From Tetrapyrgos nigripes (lineage: Eukaryota > Basidiomycota > Agaricomycetes > Agaricales > Campanellaceae): a stretch of DNA of 64,000 nt. The notes under the pieces are model-generated. The model was not told where the DNA came from. It worked only from the letters and a program-made list of their open reading frames with translations, and ran no database searches. Made by a program: the position numbers and the translations under genes. The stretch covers positions 434,001 through 498,000 of the forward strand of contig JAACJM010000034.1 of assembly GCA_013368315.1 (NCBI GenBank), in the 5' to 3' direction. Positions 36,774-48,642 of this stretch are shown piece by piece (the stretch's first letter is position 1; every line of letters starts with the position of its first letter).

Positions 36774-37303
36774 ATGAGCGCATAGTGCTGTGTTGGAAAC
36801 CCAGATGTAAATAACACGTAAAAAACATTTCTTACAACAGCGATGCCAAACACCCATGCCATAAATTGTCAGTATTGTAGGTCCGGAGGGACCATTTCCT
36901 GGGTACTTCTGAGTCTTCTTGGTCAAGAATCCTTCATGAGAGGCCCGCTCAGAGCAAAAGCCACTGTAGAGTTGCTTCAGAGGGCAATTCTTGGGCAGAG
37001 TGGGTCGAACACATGGCCGAACACAAGCCGAAGATTCCGATCCGGAGCTCATAGCCATACGTTCTATTCTGTTCCCCTGCTCAGGGTCTCGATACCACCT
37101 TTGGGAGTAAGCAGATGGCCCCGGGGGGCGAATTTCGTTGGAATTTCGCGTTCTGGCACCATTTTTCTCGAAAACTTCAGCCTTGTAATAAATCGTGTTT
37201 TTTACAATAAATTACACACCGATTTTATCTGACATGGGGCCCAAAAGTTTCTGACATTTATGACAACCCAAAAATAATTTCCAACACAGCACTATGAGCG
37301 CAT
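36774..37303. mobile_element. non-autonomous DNA transposon (MITE-like) with 16-bp TIRs and 10-bp direct flanks
   Basis: Element 36784-37293 (510 bp). The left terminus AGTGCTGTGTTGGAAA (36784-36799) is the exact reverse complement of the right terminus TTTCCAACACAGCACT (37278-37293). Both ends are flanked by ATGAGCGCAT in the same orientation (36774-36783 and 37294-37303), a 10-bp target-site duplication. No transposase open frame is inside, so it depends on an autonomous relative. The long flank points to a MULE-like (9-10 bp) or possibly hAT-like (8 bp) superfamily. Perfect ends suggest a recent insertion. Confidence 0.88.
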
Positions 37304-37831
37304 CAACCTACTTAGAGGTTTGCAAGGAGTGAGTCTGGAAGACTCTTACTGCTTCAAGTGAATTTGCGTATTCAGGGATATCATTTGTTGGATATAATAC
37401 GAAGGGAGGCAGCGGCCGTATCCGTACTAATGCATTTCCATGAGCAATTTTACATACGGAATTGAGTATGAACCTGAGAGGACGGCCGTCTACCTATGAG
37501 AGCAATGGGAAAGGGCGTCGGTGTAGATTGCGCCGTGGCGCTCCGTGGCGGCGGAGATCTTTCAATCCGGTAACTGAAGACCATAGGAATGGATGTCCGC
37601 TAGTCTACTGGGGATCGACGTTAAAGTCATTTTGTCCCTAGTGGTCCCTGAGTACTGTTCTGGCCTAAAGGTGAATGTTTTAGATGAAGTACCTACTGTA
37701 AGAGCATAAAAAATCAGCTTCAGCAGTCAATTTCATAAATACAGAATTAGCTACCCTCATGTAATGTATGTATCTAAGCTTGCAGAGACTCTGAAAAGGC
37801 TCAACTGCAAGAGTCGTAAGGCAACTATGTA
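37304..37831. other. intergenic
   Basis: About 530 bp between the mobile element and the 3' end of the MYB gene. No gene or clear repeat. Confidence 0.5.
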
Positions 37832-39197
37832 CTATGTATTCCTTGGATCATACATTCCGTAATAGGCTGAGACATTCGACGGCGTAAAATCTCTGATGGC
37901 GACGTGATTTTGATTTTGAAACCGCCAGTAGTCAATGGAATGGTGAGGCGAGGTCCACTCTTCATGCTGCGCATGCTCAAAGTTGCGGCCAGTATGTCCC
38001 GAATGAACATCTGTATTCTCCGAGCATTCATGAGGAAAGAATGAGAGGTGAGAAGGAATGAGCTCCGCGTCGGGAATATACTCCGTCTTGACGCTGGTGA
38101 AAGGCGTCTCCCAAGAGTTTGATTGCACTGAGGGAACTGGGCGTGACGGAGCTAAGAGGGCTGATCTAGGGTAGCTTGACATATTCGATGATGGTCTGCT
38201 CTCCGAAAATGTCGAGGTATCATCAGAAGAATACGAATGATAACTTGAAAGTGATCCCAGTTGGGCAGATTCAGGAGTGCGCGGCAAAGGCATCACAGGA
38301 GAAGCATTGGATGATGACGAACTGATGCTTTCTGAAGGATAGCGGGAAGGGAGGGGAGCTGATGTTGAGCTAGAGCTCAAAGGAGTCTGCGATCCACTAG
38401 CTATGTGGGAGCCTGTGCTAGAGCGGGTGATGAGGCTGTTGTACCTGTGATCATTCCTTTGAGCTTCGTGGATACTGTGGTCCATGAGGAGAACACACCT
38501 ATTCTTTGCGGATAGTCCCGTTCTCCCTGGAAAATAGCACTTTACTATCTTCGACCAAAGCTTTCCGTGATTTTGAACTGCCCTGATCAGTAAGTCGTCC
38601 TTCAAGTAAACGAATTGGTGAATTGAAAGCCACACAGCACTGAGAAGGAATGCTTACTGCTTCAGGTGTCCACGCTTCGCGATTAATATTAGGGTCCAAT
38701 GTGTCCTTCCACCGTTTGGCGCATTCTGGAAAATATCGTCAATGAATGGCATTTGGCAGTCAGCAAACATCCTTACGCTCACTACTACGCGTTTGCACTG
38801 CTGTTGCAACAGAAGACCATCTAAATGTGTCGTCGTTCAGTCAAGCTAGTCAAGCTTCGAGTTCAAAGCGTAGACAACACACTTGTAGCCGTGCCTCTCA
38901 ATCGCTTTCATCAATTTCTCGTCCTCTTCCGGAGACCAACCACCTTTCACAAAGCCCCCCACCATCTTCGTAATCCAACGTTTTCTGCAGTCCTTGTTCG
39001 TACGGTTTGGTACATGCTGTGAGATTGCATGCCATCTTGACGGATTGGGGTTCGCAGGGTCCTCTGTTATAGTACGTATTCCGACTGTCAGTGGCTAGCT
39101 ACTCTATATTTGACATTGTCAACGTACCTCGTCTGATAGCTTCAAGCAAGAGTTGATCTTCATTCGCCGTCCAGTATCGTCGTTCTCTCTGGATCAT
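37832..39197 (-). CDS. three-repeat MYB transcription factor
   Basis: Model complement(join(37832..38444,38499..38599,38658..38725,38777..38820,38883..39063,39128..39197)), 358 aa; all junctions in frame. Three tandem MYB repeats occupy the first 150 or so residues. Repeat 1: YWTANEDQLLLEAIRR ... RWHAISQHVPNRTNKDCRKR. Repeat 2: KGGWSPEEDEKLMKAIERHG, YKWSSVATAVQTRSSEQCAK, RWKD. Repeat 3: REAWTPEADDLLIRAVQNHG, KLWSKIVKCYFPGRTGLSAK, NRYNSL. The spaced Trp residues of each repeat are largely kept. The C-terminal 200 residues are Ser/Pro-rich and probably disordered. Sequence-specific nuclear DNA-binding factor; targets unknown. It lies between the DUF1479 copy 2 and Old Yellow Enzyme copy 2 genes. 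Confidence 0.9.
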
Positions 39198-39845
39198 GTT
39201 CAGGGACGTTTTGGGGGTTGAGGTTGAAGGAAGAATCTTTGATGGCAAGCAGCCGACTTAAATCAGCGTTTCGCTGCTTGCTGAACGGAGATAAATGGCA
39301 AGAACTAAGCAACGAAGCATCAGGATTAACCGGGAGAAAATCCGAATATGTCATTGACAATAGGGTCAAACGGCAAGGCCTAAAAAGCAGTGCGACGATT
39401 GCCGAAAATCTTGGGGGCATGGGAGCGCACCTGGCAGCCTGCCCCTTCAAATCGCCACAGGGGGGATACGCACCTGAACAACGAGGATACAACTTGTCCA
39501 GCCAGTCGAGTTCGAACTTTTGCAGGCAATCCCTTGGCAAATCGACGCAATACACACTGCTAAAAAAAGCTTCTAGCTAGCATAACAGTCTTGCTATCAT
39601 CGCTTCTGGTTGCTGAAACTTCTCGGACACATGATACACCAACCATACAATTTGATAGATACTGTTAGAATACATATAAACGTTGTCATGCTAAGTCTGT
39701 ACCTGAGGCTGGGGATTTCCGTCGGACATCTGAGGGCGCATCATGCGACAAACTATAGTCTGTGAACGACCCGACCCTGCCATCCACGATTTGCGGACGT
39801 CCGCTATGATCCATCTCCAGAGGCGTGACAAAATCAAGATGCATA
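39198..39845. other. intergenic between MYB promoter and Old Yellow Enzyme 3' end
   Basis: About 650 bp. Overlapping open frames on both strands at 39160-39580 show no domain and are probably chance. Should hold the MYB promoter. Confidence 0.5.
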
Positions 39846-41488
39846 TCAATTCCCCAAAGGCAACTCAGCAAACGGATAATCGGTATACCCCTTTGTCAGT
39901 TCATCCTCACTCAGCACACTCCCATCCTTCGGTCCATACAATCTCCCCATATCAATATTCGTATTCAAAGGAATTCCAAACTGAATTCGTTTAGGAAGGT
40001 CGGGATTGGCGATCCATGCAGTTCCGAGAAAGACTCCATCGACTTTACCAGAGGATATGTGTTGTGCGGCTTCTTGGACAGTGTAGCTTTGATTTGTGAA
40101 GAATTTGGTGTTGAGGACGAGGGGTTTGTAGGTTTGGATGACGTCGTGGGGCGTGCCGCGGGTCTTTCCTGAAATGCCAAGACGTCAGTGTGAGTGGACA
40201 TGAAGGGAGACTGCGACTCACCATCGTACGCTTCGTCCATTGTCTCGTTGTATCTGAGGAACATCATATAGGCGAGATCCAGCTTATCTGCCTTAGTGAT
40301 GAAATATGTGAAGGTCTCCAGTGTATCTTCGAGAGGCATTCTATGACCATGTACCAAACAGTCAGCTAAATTTTACACCTTAAACATATGAAAACTAACC
40401 CAATATCGTTATAACCTCCGGCAGGAGTAAGCTTTATACCGACACGACCAGGACCGAAAATTTCAGTCACAGCTTTGAGGACCTCCAGACCGAATCTAGC
40501 TCGGTTCTCGACTGAGCCTCCCCATTCATCGTTACGTTTGTTGGTGGTGTTGTCAAGAAATTGGTGTATCAAGTATCCTCCTCCTGTGTGAACTGATCAA
40601 TAGCAGGCGACTTCAGTATTGATGTATACAACAGGCCAATTATTGAGAAAATACTAACCTTCAACACCGTCAAATCCAGCTCTCTTCGCATTAATAGCTG
40701 CAAGTCTGAACTGTTCAATGAATCTTCTGGGATCTTTGATTTCTACGGGCTAAAAAAGTATCATCAAAAATCATTCATGGGGTCCCTGAAACAGCGCTTA
40801 CCGTAGATGGTCCGGGTTTTCCTGGTAGGAAACGGAATTTGCTTAGACCATTAGGACGGGCTCCGACTGCGGACGGTGCGTATACAGGCTACGGTACGGC
40901 ATCGGATATTAGCTTCACTCAAGCCTGGATTGGTTGGCAACCTACCTCTCCAGAAGCAACCTGTTCAGGTGCATCAATGTGGCTGATCCTTCCAACTAAT
41001 TAGGAAAAGAAAAACGGTCAGGTTCACTAGCATGGTTCAATGATCCCCGAAGCAGCGACATACGATGCCAAAGTTGCGAATATATGTACGCTCCTTCTTC
41101 ATGAACAGCGTCGGTTATCTCCTTCCAGGCGCGGACATGCTCATCTGACCATATACCGGGTGCGTGCGGCCACGGAGCGCTATAGAAGGCAAGTATTAGC
41201 CAAAAAAAACTTGATGACAGAGTAGAGAATGAGCTTGCGTGGAACTCACCCTTGTTGAGAGATAACCGTCGCCTCTGCAATGATTAATCCTGCTCCTCCT
41301 TTCGCGCGCTGACGGTAGTGTTCTACCATGAGATCGGTAGGAACATTGGTGGGTACGTTTCGGTCCCTCGTTAGCGGAGCCATGAAGAACTTGTTTCGGA
41401 TGGTGAGTGGACCCAGTTGTATGGGAGTGAAAAGCACTGATAGCTCTTCGAGGCCTTGAGATTGATATTTGGTTTCGAAAGAAGACAT
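39846..41488 (-). CDS. Old Yellow Enzyme family FMN oxidoreductase, copy 2
   Basis: Starts MSSFETKYQSQGLEELSVLF at 41488. Landmarks match copy 1: LGPLTIRNKFFMAPLTRDRN, PTDLMVEHYRQRAKGGAGLI, GIWSDEHVRAWKEITDAVHE, TDEWGGSVENRARFGLEVLK equivalents, VGIKLTPAGGYND, LDLAYMMFLRYNE, GTPHDVIQTYKPLVLNTKFF, DGVFLGTAWIANPDLPKRIQ, end FAELPLGN*. The substrate-binding motif spanning an intron reads GFDGVEVHTGGGYLIHQFLD, i.e. His-x-x-Gly-x-Tyr: the catalytic Tyr is present but the usual Asn is Gly. Intron positions match copy 1, showing duplication after intron gain. TATA at 41540-41547. Confidence 0.92.
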
Positions 41489-41539
41489 TGCTGTAAAGGG
41501 TGGTCGATGTGTTGGCCGAGTTGTTGGTGACCATTTCCT

Positions 41540-41547
41540 CTTTTATA
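41540..41547 (-). promoter_or_regulatory. TATA box of Old Yellow Enzyme copy 2
   Basis: TATAAAAG on the minus strand, about 52 bp before the ATG, the same core as in the copy 1 promoter. Confidence 0.6.
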
Positions 41548-41946
41548 TGTGTCGAGGAAGGGTTGTAATCTTCATGGTAGCTTAGACAGCCTCCCGAGGC
41601 CGAGTTGCTTAGCTTCGAGTTCGTCAGCAAAAGCATTACTGCCGTAGAGTCGTTGACCAGGTTTGTCAGCCAATCATCAACACCTTCTGGAGAAACGAGA
41701 CGAGTGACTGTCCACAGCGGACAACTTTTCCGTGATCCTGTTTCTTTGGTATACCTTTTCGTCACTAATTTTCGCCAGTAAAAGCCATTTCAGCCTGAAA
41801 ATAAATAGATACTTACCCGAAGAGTCATTTGAGGTGGTATACCGCGGCGCATGTTGTGAAAGTCAAGTGAAAGTTAGCTGACAAAACCTTTGAGTTGCTT
41901 TTGAGGTCATTATAAAACACTTACTTACGAGTCCTATTTATACGAT

Positions 41947-42006
41947 AGCCTGGAATCCACCCGCTCCCGTAGGGAGCGGTCGTAGGGAGCGGCTGGATTC
42001 CAGGCT
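41947..42006. repeat. hairpin with 22-bp arms
   Basis: Left arm 41947-41968 (AGCCTGGAATCCA, C, CCGCTCCC) pairs with 41985-42006 (GGGAGCGG, C, TGGATTCCAGGCT) at 21 of 22 positions. The 16-base loop plus right arm contain gtagggagcgg twice. Situated about 460 bp upstream of Old Yellow Enzyme copy 2. Confidence 0.85.
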
Positions 42007-43374
42007 GCTCCCCACAGGAGAGTCTGAAAGCACTTACTTACAAAGAAAGAGTAGAAGGAACAGAGTCGAACATTCCATAATATTTGCCTGCAAACTGTGT
42101 TCTCGGCCAGGTCCTCGTAACAACTGGCCCTACACGTTGAAACTTGGAAGAGAGGTGCATAGAGGTGGAAGAGAACGGTGTAGTGTGCACGCGTGCACGG
42201 ACCATCTTGGTCAGTATAAAAGGCGGAGTTTCAATGGTTTTTTTTTCTTTTCTTTACAGTCACCTCGTCCAGTATTTTTTTACACTGACCTTCTCTTTCG
42301 TCGAAGGCTTGTTGGTCCCTGGGCGAGTAGAAGGATTTTCGGCACTGGGCATGTCATTTACCGTTCACTTTTCACTGGTTAAGTGACTAATCAGCGCCGT
42401 GCACAGTTCTCTTAAATTTTACTCTTTGTTTTTACGACTCGTTGTCTTCGGTCTTTTTTGCCAATATATTTTATTTTGTCTGCGTCTACCTCAGAGCAAA
42501 AATGTGTCCCTGTTGAGCAGGTGTTAGTTCTGGAAAACTTTCAGTCGGATTGCTAGCAGTATGACTGAGAGGTGGTTGGAGCTTCAGGTGAGCGATAAGC
42601 GGCATAGCTTATGTTTGACTCACTGATTAGTATATTGTACTTGCAGGTCATGGTCTCGTATCAGTGAATTGGCTCGGGAGGAGAGGGAGTCTAGGGAATG
42701 GTTTAGAGTACCTGTTGCAAACCCGAGACCGCGTATTTTGCCAATCGTTCTACCGACCTTACCCTCCCCCAGCTGTCCTCTATAGCAATTCTGGTCTACG
42801 AGGATAGAGTCAACGCAACAACAACATCATCTGTTTACCGCTACGGATATCTGAAAGACCCCAGAACCAACGTACAATCCCTTCCAGGTCATAACACGTC
42901 AAATCATGGCAGCGTACGAAGCAGGCGCATGGCTTTACCTTCGTCATTACCGACCAAACCAAGCCAGAAGCTGACCGGCTTTCTTAGTCTGGGTCCACGG
43001 AGACTCTTTCCTGGCGCGACACTCATCCTGTGAGCCAACTTTCGTTCTCATTGGCCTCTGTCATCTGGAGAATCTGGCGTTACTGTGCAGACCCCATGAT
43101 CACCAGGCTAGTAGCCATAGTGGCGACTGTAGCATATCTGGCAACGTTTCCCGACAACAAACCAGCTGAAGCTACAAGCATATGGTGTCGCTTTTTGGAG
43201 GAGATGGCAAGCAGTGTTCCAGCACTCTGAGCCTCAGGCTCCGGTACTCGTGTCGTCGACTTCAGTGATGACGCCATCCGAGGATTGGAGTCTCAGGCAA
43301 CGTATATTTCAAGTTGTACTTGGGCTGTAAATTAGCCTGTAATGCAATTCCTAGAATCTGATACATATATGTTT
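42007..43374. other. intergenic with a possible orphan exon
   Basis: About 1.4 kb. T-rich at 42235-42480. A plus-strand frame open from an acceptor-like gtttag (42701-42706) to a TGA at 43031-43033 (109 codons) includes ANRSTDLTLPQLSSIAILVY and EDRVNATTTSSVYRYGYLKD; it has no ATG, and I could not find a matching upstream exon in frame. Could be the last exon of an unidentified gene or chance. Confidence 0.3.
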
Positions 43375-46300
43375 TTACTTGTCTGCTAGAGAAAGCTGTT
43401 TGGCACGCTCCAGATCCCTTTGGAACGCCATTTCCGCATCTTCCTCGCCCAACGCCTCTCGGCCATCGCTCCCTAAAGACACCGAGGATAGCTGCTTTGC
43501 GCGTTCCAAATTTCGCTGGAAGGCAAGCTCTTCGTCGTCGTCGTCAGGTGGAATTGTATATGAAGGAGGAGTTTGGATAGACGAGGAGAGTTGTTTTGCA
43601 CGTTCCATATCCCGTTGAAGAGTAGTCTCGGCTTCCTCTTCGGCTACTGACGCAGAAGACTTCGGTGAACCAGAATCCTTGTTGGCACTAGAGGGAGGGC
43701 TCCCGCCGCTACTGCCACTGCTACGTTCCAATCCCATCCTCATCGCTTCATTATTCTCTTCGGCCTCATGGCGCATAGCCTGCTCTGCAAGTTCTTTAAG
43801 CCTCTTCTTTCGTTCCTCAGTCCCAGCTTTGGCTTCCTTGAAAAGACGAAGTATCCGTTGTCTCTCCGAACTGGGACTGTGCTTCGCTGCTTCAATCCCA
43901 TCTAACACTTTAGTCTGGTAGTATTCCCGTTCCTGCTCTTTACCCTTGGGTGACTGGACACTTTTCCAGGCACCTTTAATAGGATGGGTGACCATGCCCA
44001 AGACTCCCGCTGCAGGGCGCATTGTGACGTTGACGACTTGGTTTGAAAGTTGTTAGTTATTATCACAAGTTGTTGAAGCTGAGAATGAGAACACGGGATA
44101 GGGATGAAGACTCGACTCACAACTTCTCGCTGAACCTTTGACGGCGCCTATGAATCCTTCTTTCTTGGCTCCTCGGATAGGTTCTGTGACGAGTCCAGTG
44201 ATTCCGTCGTAATAGCCGTAGAATAGGCCCTAGTACATTGGTTAGATGCTGAATGAAATGCGAGAGATAATAGTGATCCTCACCTTCCCCCCCTCTTTTA
44301 ACCCACTTGAGAAATCCTTGACATGACCTGCCTCTCGGACCTCTGACCCATATAACTTTGGTGCATTGTAGAACCCTTCATGGACGGACGAAACTATCTT
44401 TATCAAGCCGTATGGGATAGCAGTGGTAGTGCGGATAATTCCTTCTACTGGCGAACTGTAAATGTTTTTGGAGGTGGGTCCTTGAGATAAATAGCAAAAT
44501 ACTGAGCAGCACTCATTGACTCACTAGAATATCTGCGCTATACCAGCATAATAATGCGTTATCGTCCAGAAGATAGCACTTCCTCCTCCAGTAACGGGGT
44601 CAGTAATAGGCCTTCGAGTCTGGTACTCTTTTGACCGATGTAAATCCAAACTGCGCAGGTCGATTTCTTTGGCGTCGATTAGAGTTTGAGCGGCGAATGC
44701 ACTGAGTTTGAGACACTGGATAAAGAGACATTAGATCATACATGAGGCAAGGAAGCAAATTTGGAAGGAAATGTACATAATCCGTAGACCACCACACAGC
44801 TACCCTGGCTGGGTCAAGATCACATCTCATGTTCTTGAGCGGTAGGTGCCTGTAGAAACTTTCAATGCCTTTCGTGACACCATCCTAATGAGCAGGTATA
44901 ATCTCTGGTGAGTATCACAATCCATGGATTCGGGGAAATAACGCACCTCATCGTGTATCTGCTCAGCCATCCGCCTGGCAGCTTCTTTAGCTGAAGCTCC
45001 CACTGCGAATTTGAGAGCCTGTGTCAAATTTTCTACAGTCAACTTTTTGTGGGGTATAGGTGCAGGTCCAGCTCCGGCTCGATGAATCATATTTCCTATC
45101 GTCCCATCCGAGTCAGACTTCCTCCAGAACAAATTAGAATGAGAACGACTGCGTACCCCAGAACAACTGGTCTCCAAAGAAAGGCACTACGACAGTTGGA
45201 AGCCCCTTTGAGAGGCCTGCAGCAGTTGTGCCTGCTCCGCCGTGATGGACTACAGCTGCGACGCGACCTTTATCGAAAAGCCAGTCGTGCGGAATGTTGC
45301 CTAGAATAAAGACATGTGGTGGAACAGAGAGCCCTCCGAGACCGCCCCAGCCTGCAGAGACGAGTGCACGGACGCCTGCTTGAGATGTTGCTTGGAAGAT
45401 AGTTTCTGTAAGAAAAACGCAATGAGGAACTGAGGAGGTGAGACGGGTCACGGAAGAAAAGTCGCTCACTCGTCATTGCCTCTGGATCGTCAACCACCAC
45501 TGAGCCGAAACTGAAGAAGGATTAGTCTAGATGGATTGACTGCGAAGTAGACGCCGTACCCAATATACACTGGCGGCTCTCCACTGGCTAGAAATTGCGC
45601 TAGGTCATCCGGAGGCGTATAGTTCGTCGCAAGGTCTAGAAAGTAGAAACCGACCACGTCTAGCAACGAGATGGTGAAAATGATTCAGCCAGGATTAGGC
45701 AATGTTGCGAGCACGATGGCATCGGTGAAGCTTACCTATATGATTCTTCCAATCATCAGGCTTGGGTACTAACGCAGGGCTCATGCAATAGGTCCACGGA
45801 ACCTTGAGCGCATCTATCAAGCCAGGACCCGAACGCAACGTAAGCGGCGGCAATCCCAATGTTTTGGTGCGAAGATTGTTGACTAGGTCTCCGGTTCTGC
45901 CATAAACTGAAAAGTCAGAGGGTAATAGTTTCAGTGCAATGAGGAGAATACGTACCCTTGCCAGGTCAAAATCTCGGCTAGGGTGTAGCTGAGGTAGTTT
46001 GTTAGACCATCCTGTGCATTCGAGTTGCTGATATCCACGAGAGGGTGCGGAAATGCTGTAGTGGGGCTCCTGGGTTCAAATTTGCATCAGAATATCCAAA
46101 GATAGTACTATTAAAAGGGTTGAAAATAGCCCTTACTTACCATGGCATGGCTAAAGAGAAACGATTAATGCACGCGTTCCACAGCTCGCAAAATAGACGC
46201 ACTGAAGCTCATTAACAGTGGGATTCCTAGCGCCTCTGCACAATGTATATGGGCAAAAGCAGGTGGGTTTGATATAATGGCGTCCGCGGCAAATCTCCGT

Positions 46301-47294
46301 CCAGACTGGGGGCAAGGCGAGTGACAGGCTTTCCAGCAGCCTTGAAGGATCTATGTACACATAGGTGTGGGTCAGAATGTGGGTGTCAGGCTTTTGATTG
46401 GGAAAAGACGATAGACACCTCTGCGAGCATCTTTCGTTTTCTTCCGATGTCTCCATTTGTTAGAGAAGTTATGCCAGGTATTAGTCCGGGATCTTGAGCA
46501 ATGGAAGTACGTGTAAGGAGGATGGAACGAGATGTGTATTCATAGACTCACTCTTAACCATGTAGCTCATCAATTCCTGAGGATTACCTCCAATATCGAA
46601 GAACTCGAGCCCACCGCCAACCTCGTCTACAAAGGAACGAAAAGACCCATGAGTGGCAATGCGAACACGGTGTCCCTGCTGTATAAGCCTCTTTCCAGAG
46701 GCTAAATACGGCTGTACGTCCCCTGGTAAAATGGTGGTCACGAAATGACTTTGGTTCGAGTGCGCTGCGAATCGTACCTCGACTCCCCACAATCATAATG
46801 ACGATACTCATAGGGCCAGGAAACTTTTGCCATTCCCTTGTATCCACACCAAATTGTTCTACAGCTTTGGCATAGTCCGGTGGAAGGTCGGGAAGGCTCT
46901 TCTTCAAGTCCAATGACACGTTGATTCGTCCGTCGGGTTCTACGCGTGCAAAGGAGGAAAGACCTCTGCCTATTGCAGTGAAGTTGATGTAATCTGTCCG
47001 GAAATAATGTGACTTCGTGAGATTGGAGAAGACCTGAAGAGGACTGTAGAATGTACCGATTTTGGGTTCCGTTTCTACACTGCCCATCTCTACGACGTAT
47101 TTCGCGTTGACATCCTCGGTCTTCAATGGGCTTTTCCCTCTCTCTTCGGTTCGCACTTCATGAGCTCGTGTTGCAGTTTCTTCTCCACTAGTAGTGCCAG
47201 TCAGGTCAGCTCGAGGTAGAAGTGGGGTTTGATCATCGTTTTGCTGCATATAAAAGGGCAGCTCTGACTTCTCGTCCTTATTGCGTGAGCTCAT
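43375..47294 (-). CDS. sterol/lipid-type UDP-glycosyltransferase with long C-terminal extension, copy 1
   Basis: GT1 family, GT-B fold, transferring sugar from a UDP donor to a sterol or other hydrophobic acceptor. Starts [20 protein letters not shown] at 47294. N-terminal domain: [60 protein letters not shown] block, [14 protein letters not shown]-terminal donor domain: [50 protein letters not shown] and [10 protein letters not shown]. No PH or GRAM domain as in Atg26. After the catalytic part are two Gly-rich amphipathic blocks ([40 protein letters not shown]) like those of VPS13-type/ATG2-type tails, then a charged coil and repeated [17 protein letters not shown] motifs. About 15 introns. 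Confidence 0.88.
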
Positions 47295-47720
47295 TGTACC
47301 GGGCACCTGGTGAAATTAAGAGAGAAACCGAAACAGCTGGTGTAGACTTGACTGGAGGGACGAAGCCGTTGGATGGATGCGTTCGTTGCATGATGTCAGT
47401 GGACGGTCATCTCTCGGCAAACTCCGGAGATAATTGCTGTAAGCTGAACCCGTGCCGAAGGCACGGTGACTACTATCGCTCGCACCTACCTTAGCCTACG
47501 ACCGGGTTCGAGATTGATGTAGTCAGGATACTAATTCACTCATCGTGGAACCCAGAGATTGCTACTTGCCTCGTCTGCTCCGGGCCTTCAAGTTGCGGAC
47601 GCGCACACCACCCACCGATTGATCCCATCATGAAAAGGTTTTCGTTCTGACTTTGTAACACTTGCGAGATGACGGAAGTGAGACAACCGATTCCTCATGC
47701 TTGGTATGTCGACTGGTTCG
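47295..47720. other. intergenic
   Basis: About 430 bp, promoter side of glycosyltransferase copy 1. No gene supported. Confidence 0.5.
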
Positions 47721-48150
47721 TCATTGATAGTGAAGGTAACCTTCTGAAAGAGCAAGGGAAGATAGATTTGCGAAGTCCCTTAATTGTTTACTACGGGTAG
47801 ATTTTCGAATGGATGGACCTCCGTGCCCAATAGGCCGGCGCTTGTCATTCCAGCCTGGGCGTCTTTGGATTCTCAACCGGTCATGGTGATGACCAGTGAC
47901 GATTGACATCCACTTTGGTTTAAGTTTTTCAGCGATTTCTAGGACTAGTAATTCGTGAGAAAGACGATCGAGGAAGGAGGCCGACATGGAGTCGTCCATT
48001 GTGGGGCTGATGATAAGAGTCGGATTGAAAGGACCTCGAAGTCCAAGTGGAGTCAAATGAAGCTCGAAACTCTGAGAAGGTCAGCTGCAGCAGAAGCTAC
48101 ACTATAAATGACACTCACAGAGTCAACCATGAGTAGTGCGTGAGCAGTGG
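47721..48150 (-). CDS. unidentified protein, probable 3' exons
   Basis: Minus-strand frame with good coding character: LLWKDPTAHALLMVDS, intron (gtgagt...cttctcag, about 48070-48118), SFELHLTPLGLRGPFNPTLI, ISPTMDDSMSASFLDRLSHE, LLVLEIAEKLKPKWMSIVTG, stop TGA at 47721-47723. The splice joins two open stretches in one frame. Upstream (48251-48472) another minus frame, PRPLFLFVNDHAFSQALVQR, may be an earlier exon. I cannot find a certain start and do not recognise the family. Diverges from the F-box gene at 48643. Confidence 0.4.
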
Positions 48151-48642
48151 GGTCCTTCCATAGCAGCCGACGAGACCGACTCAATCAGAGAAATATTTCC
48201 GCCCTCAAAAAGGGGGACTCGGAGGAGGTCATTGATGCTGAAGACTGTTCTTATCCTGCGACACTTGGCAGAGGTCGCAGAGCTGGGCAATTCCACATAT
48301 TCGCCTGTTTTGCAGGTGTCACCAAGGTCGCTGTACGTGGTAACCTTGTAACTGGCATATACTTTGCAATGATACCTCTTTTAAACGCGTATCCAACGCG
48401 TTGTACGAGAGCTTGAGAGAAGGCGTGATCGTTGACAAAAAGGAACAAGGGGCGTGGTAATTTGGTGCGCACCCGCTAGTGTCAATTGTTCTGCAACCGT
48501 CATCCCCCCTCTAACAACTACTCCTTCTCACTTCCTTGTACCCTTTTAACCCTTGGAAGGTCTATCTGACGACAGAGAGAGCAAGAAAAGCATTCTACAA
48601 CATTGTTAATTTGGGGGTAACCAAAGAAGAAAACGCTGCGCG

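Noticed and set aside
39160..39580. Overlapping frames on both strands next to the MYB gene
   Set aside because: Partly antisense to MYB exon 1, no recognisable features on either strand.
42137..42386. Two overlapping plus-strand frames in a T-rich stretch (FFFFSLQSP and VFFSFLYSH)
   Set aside because: Phe-rich translation follows from T tracts; no start context or homologous feature.
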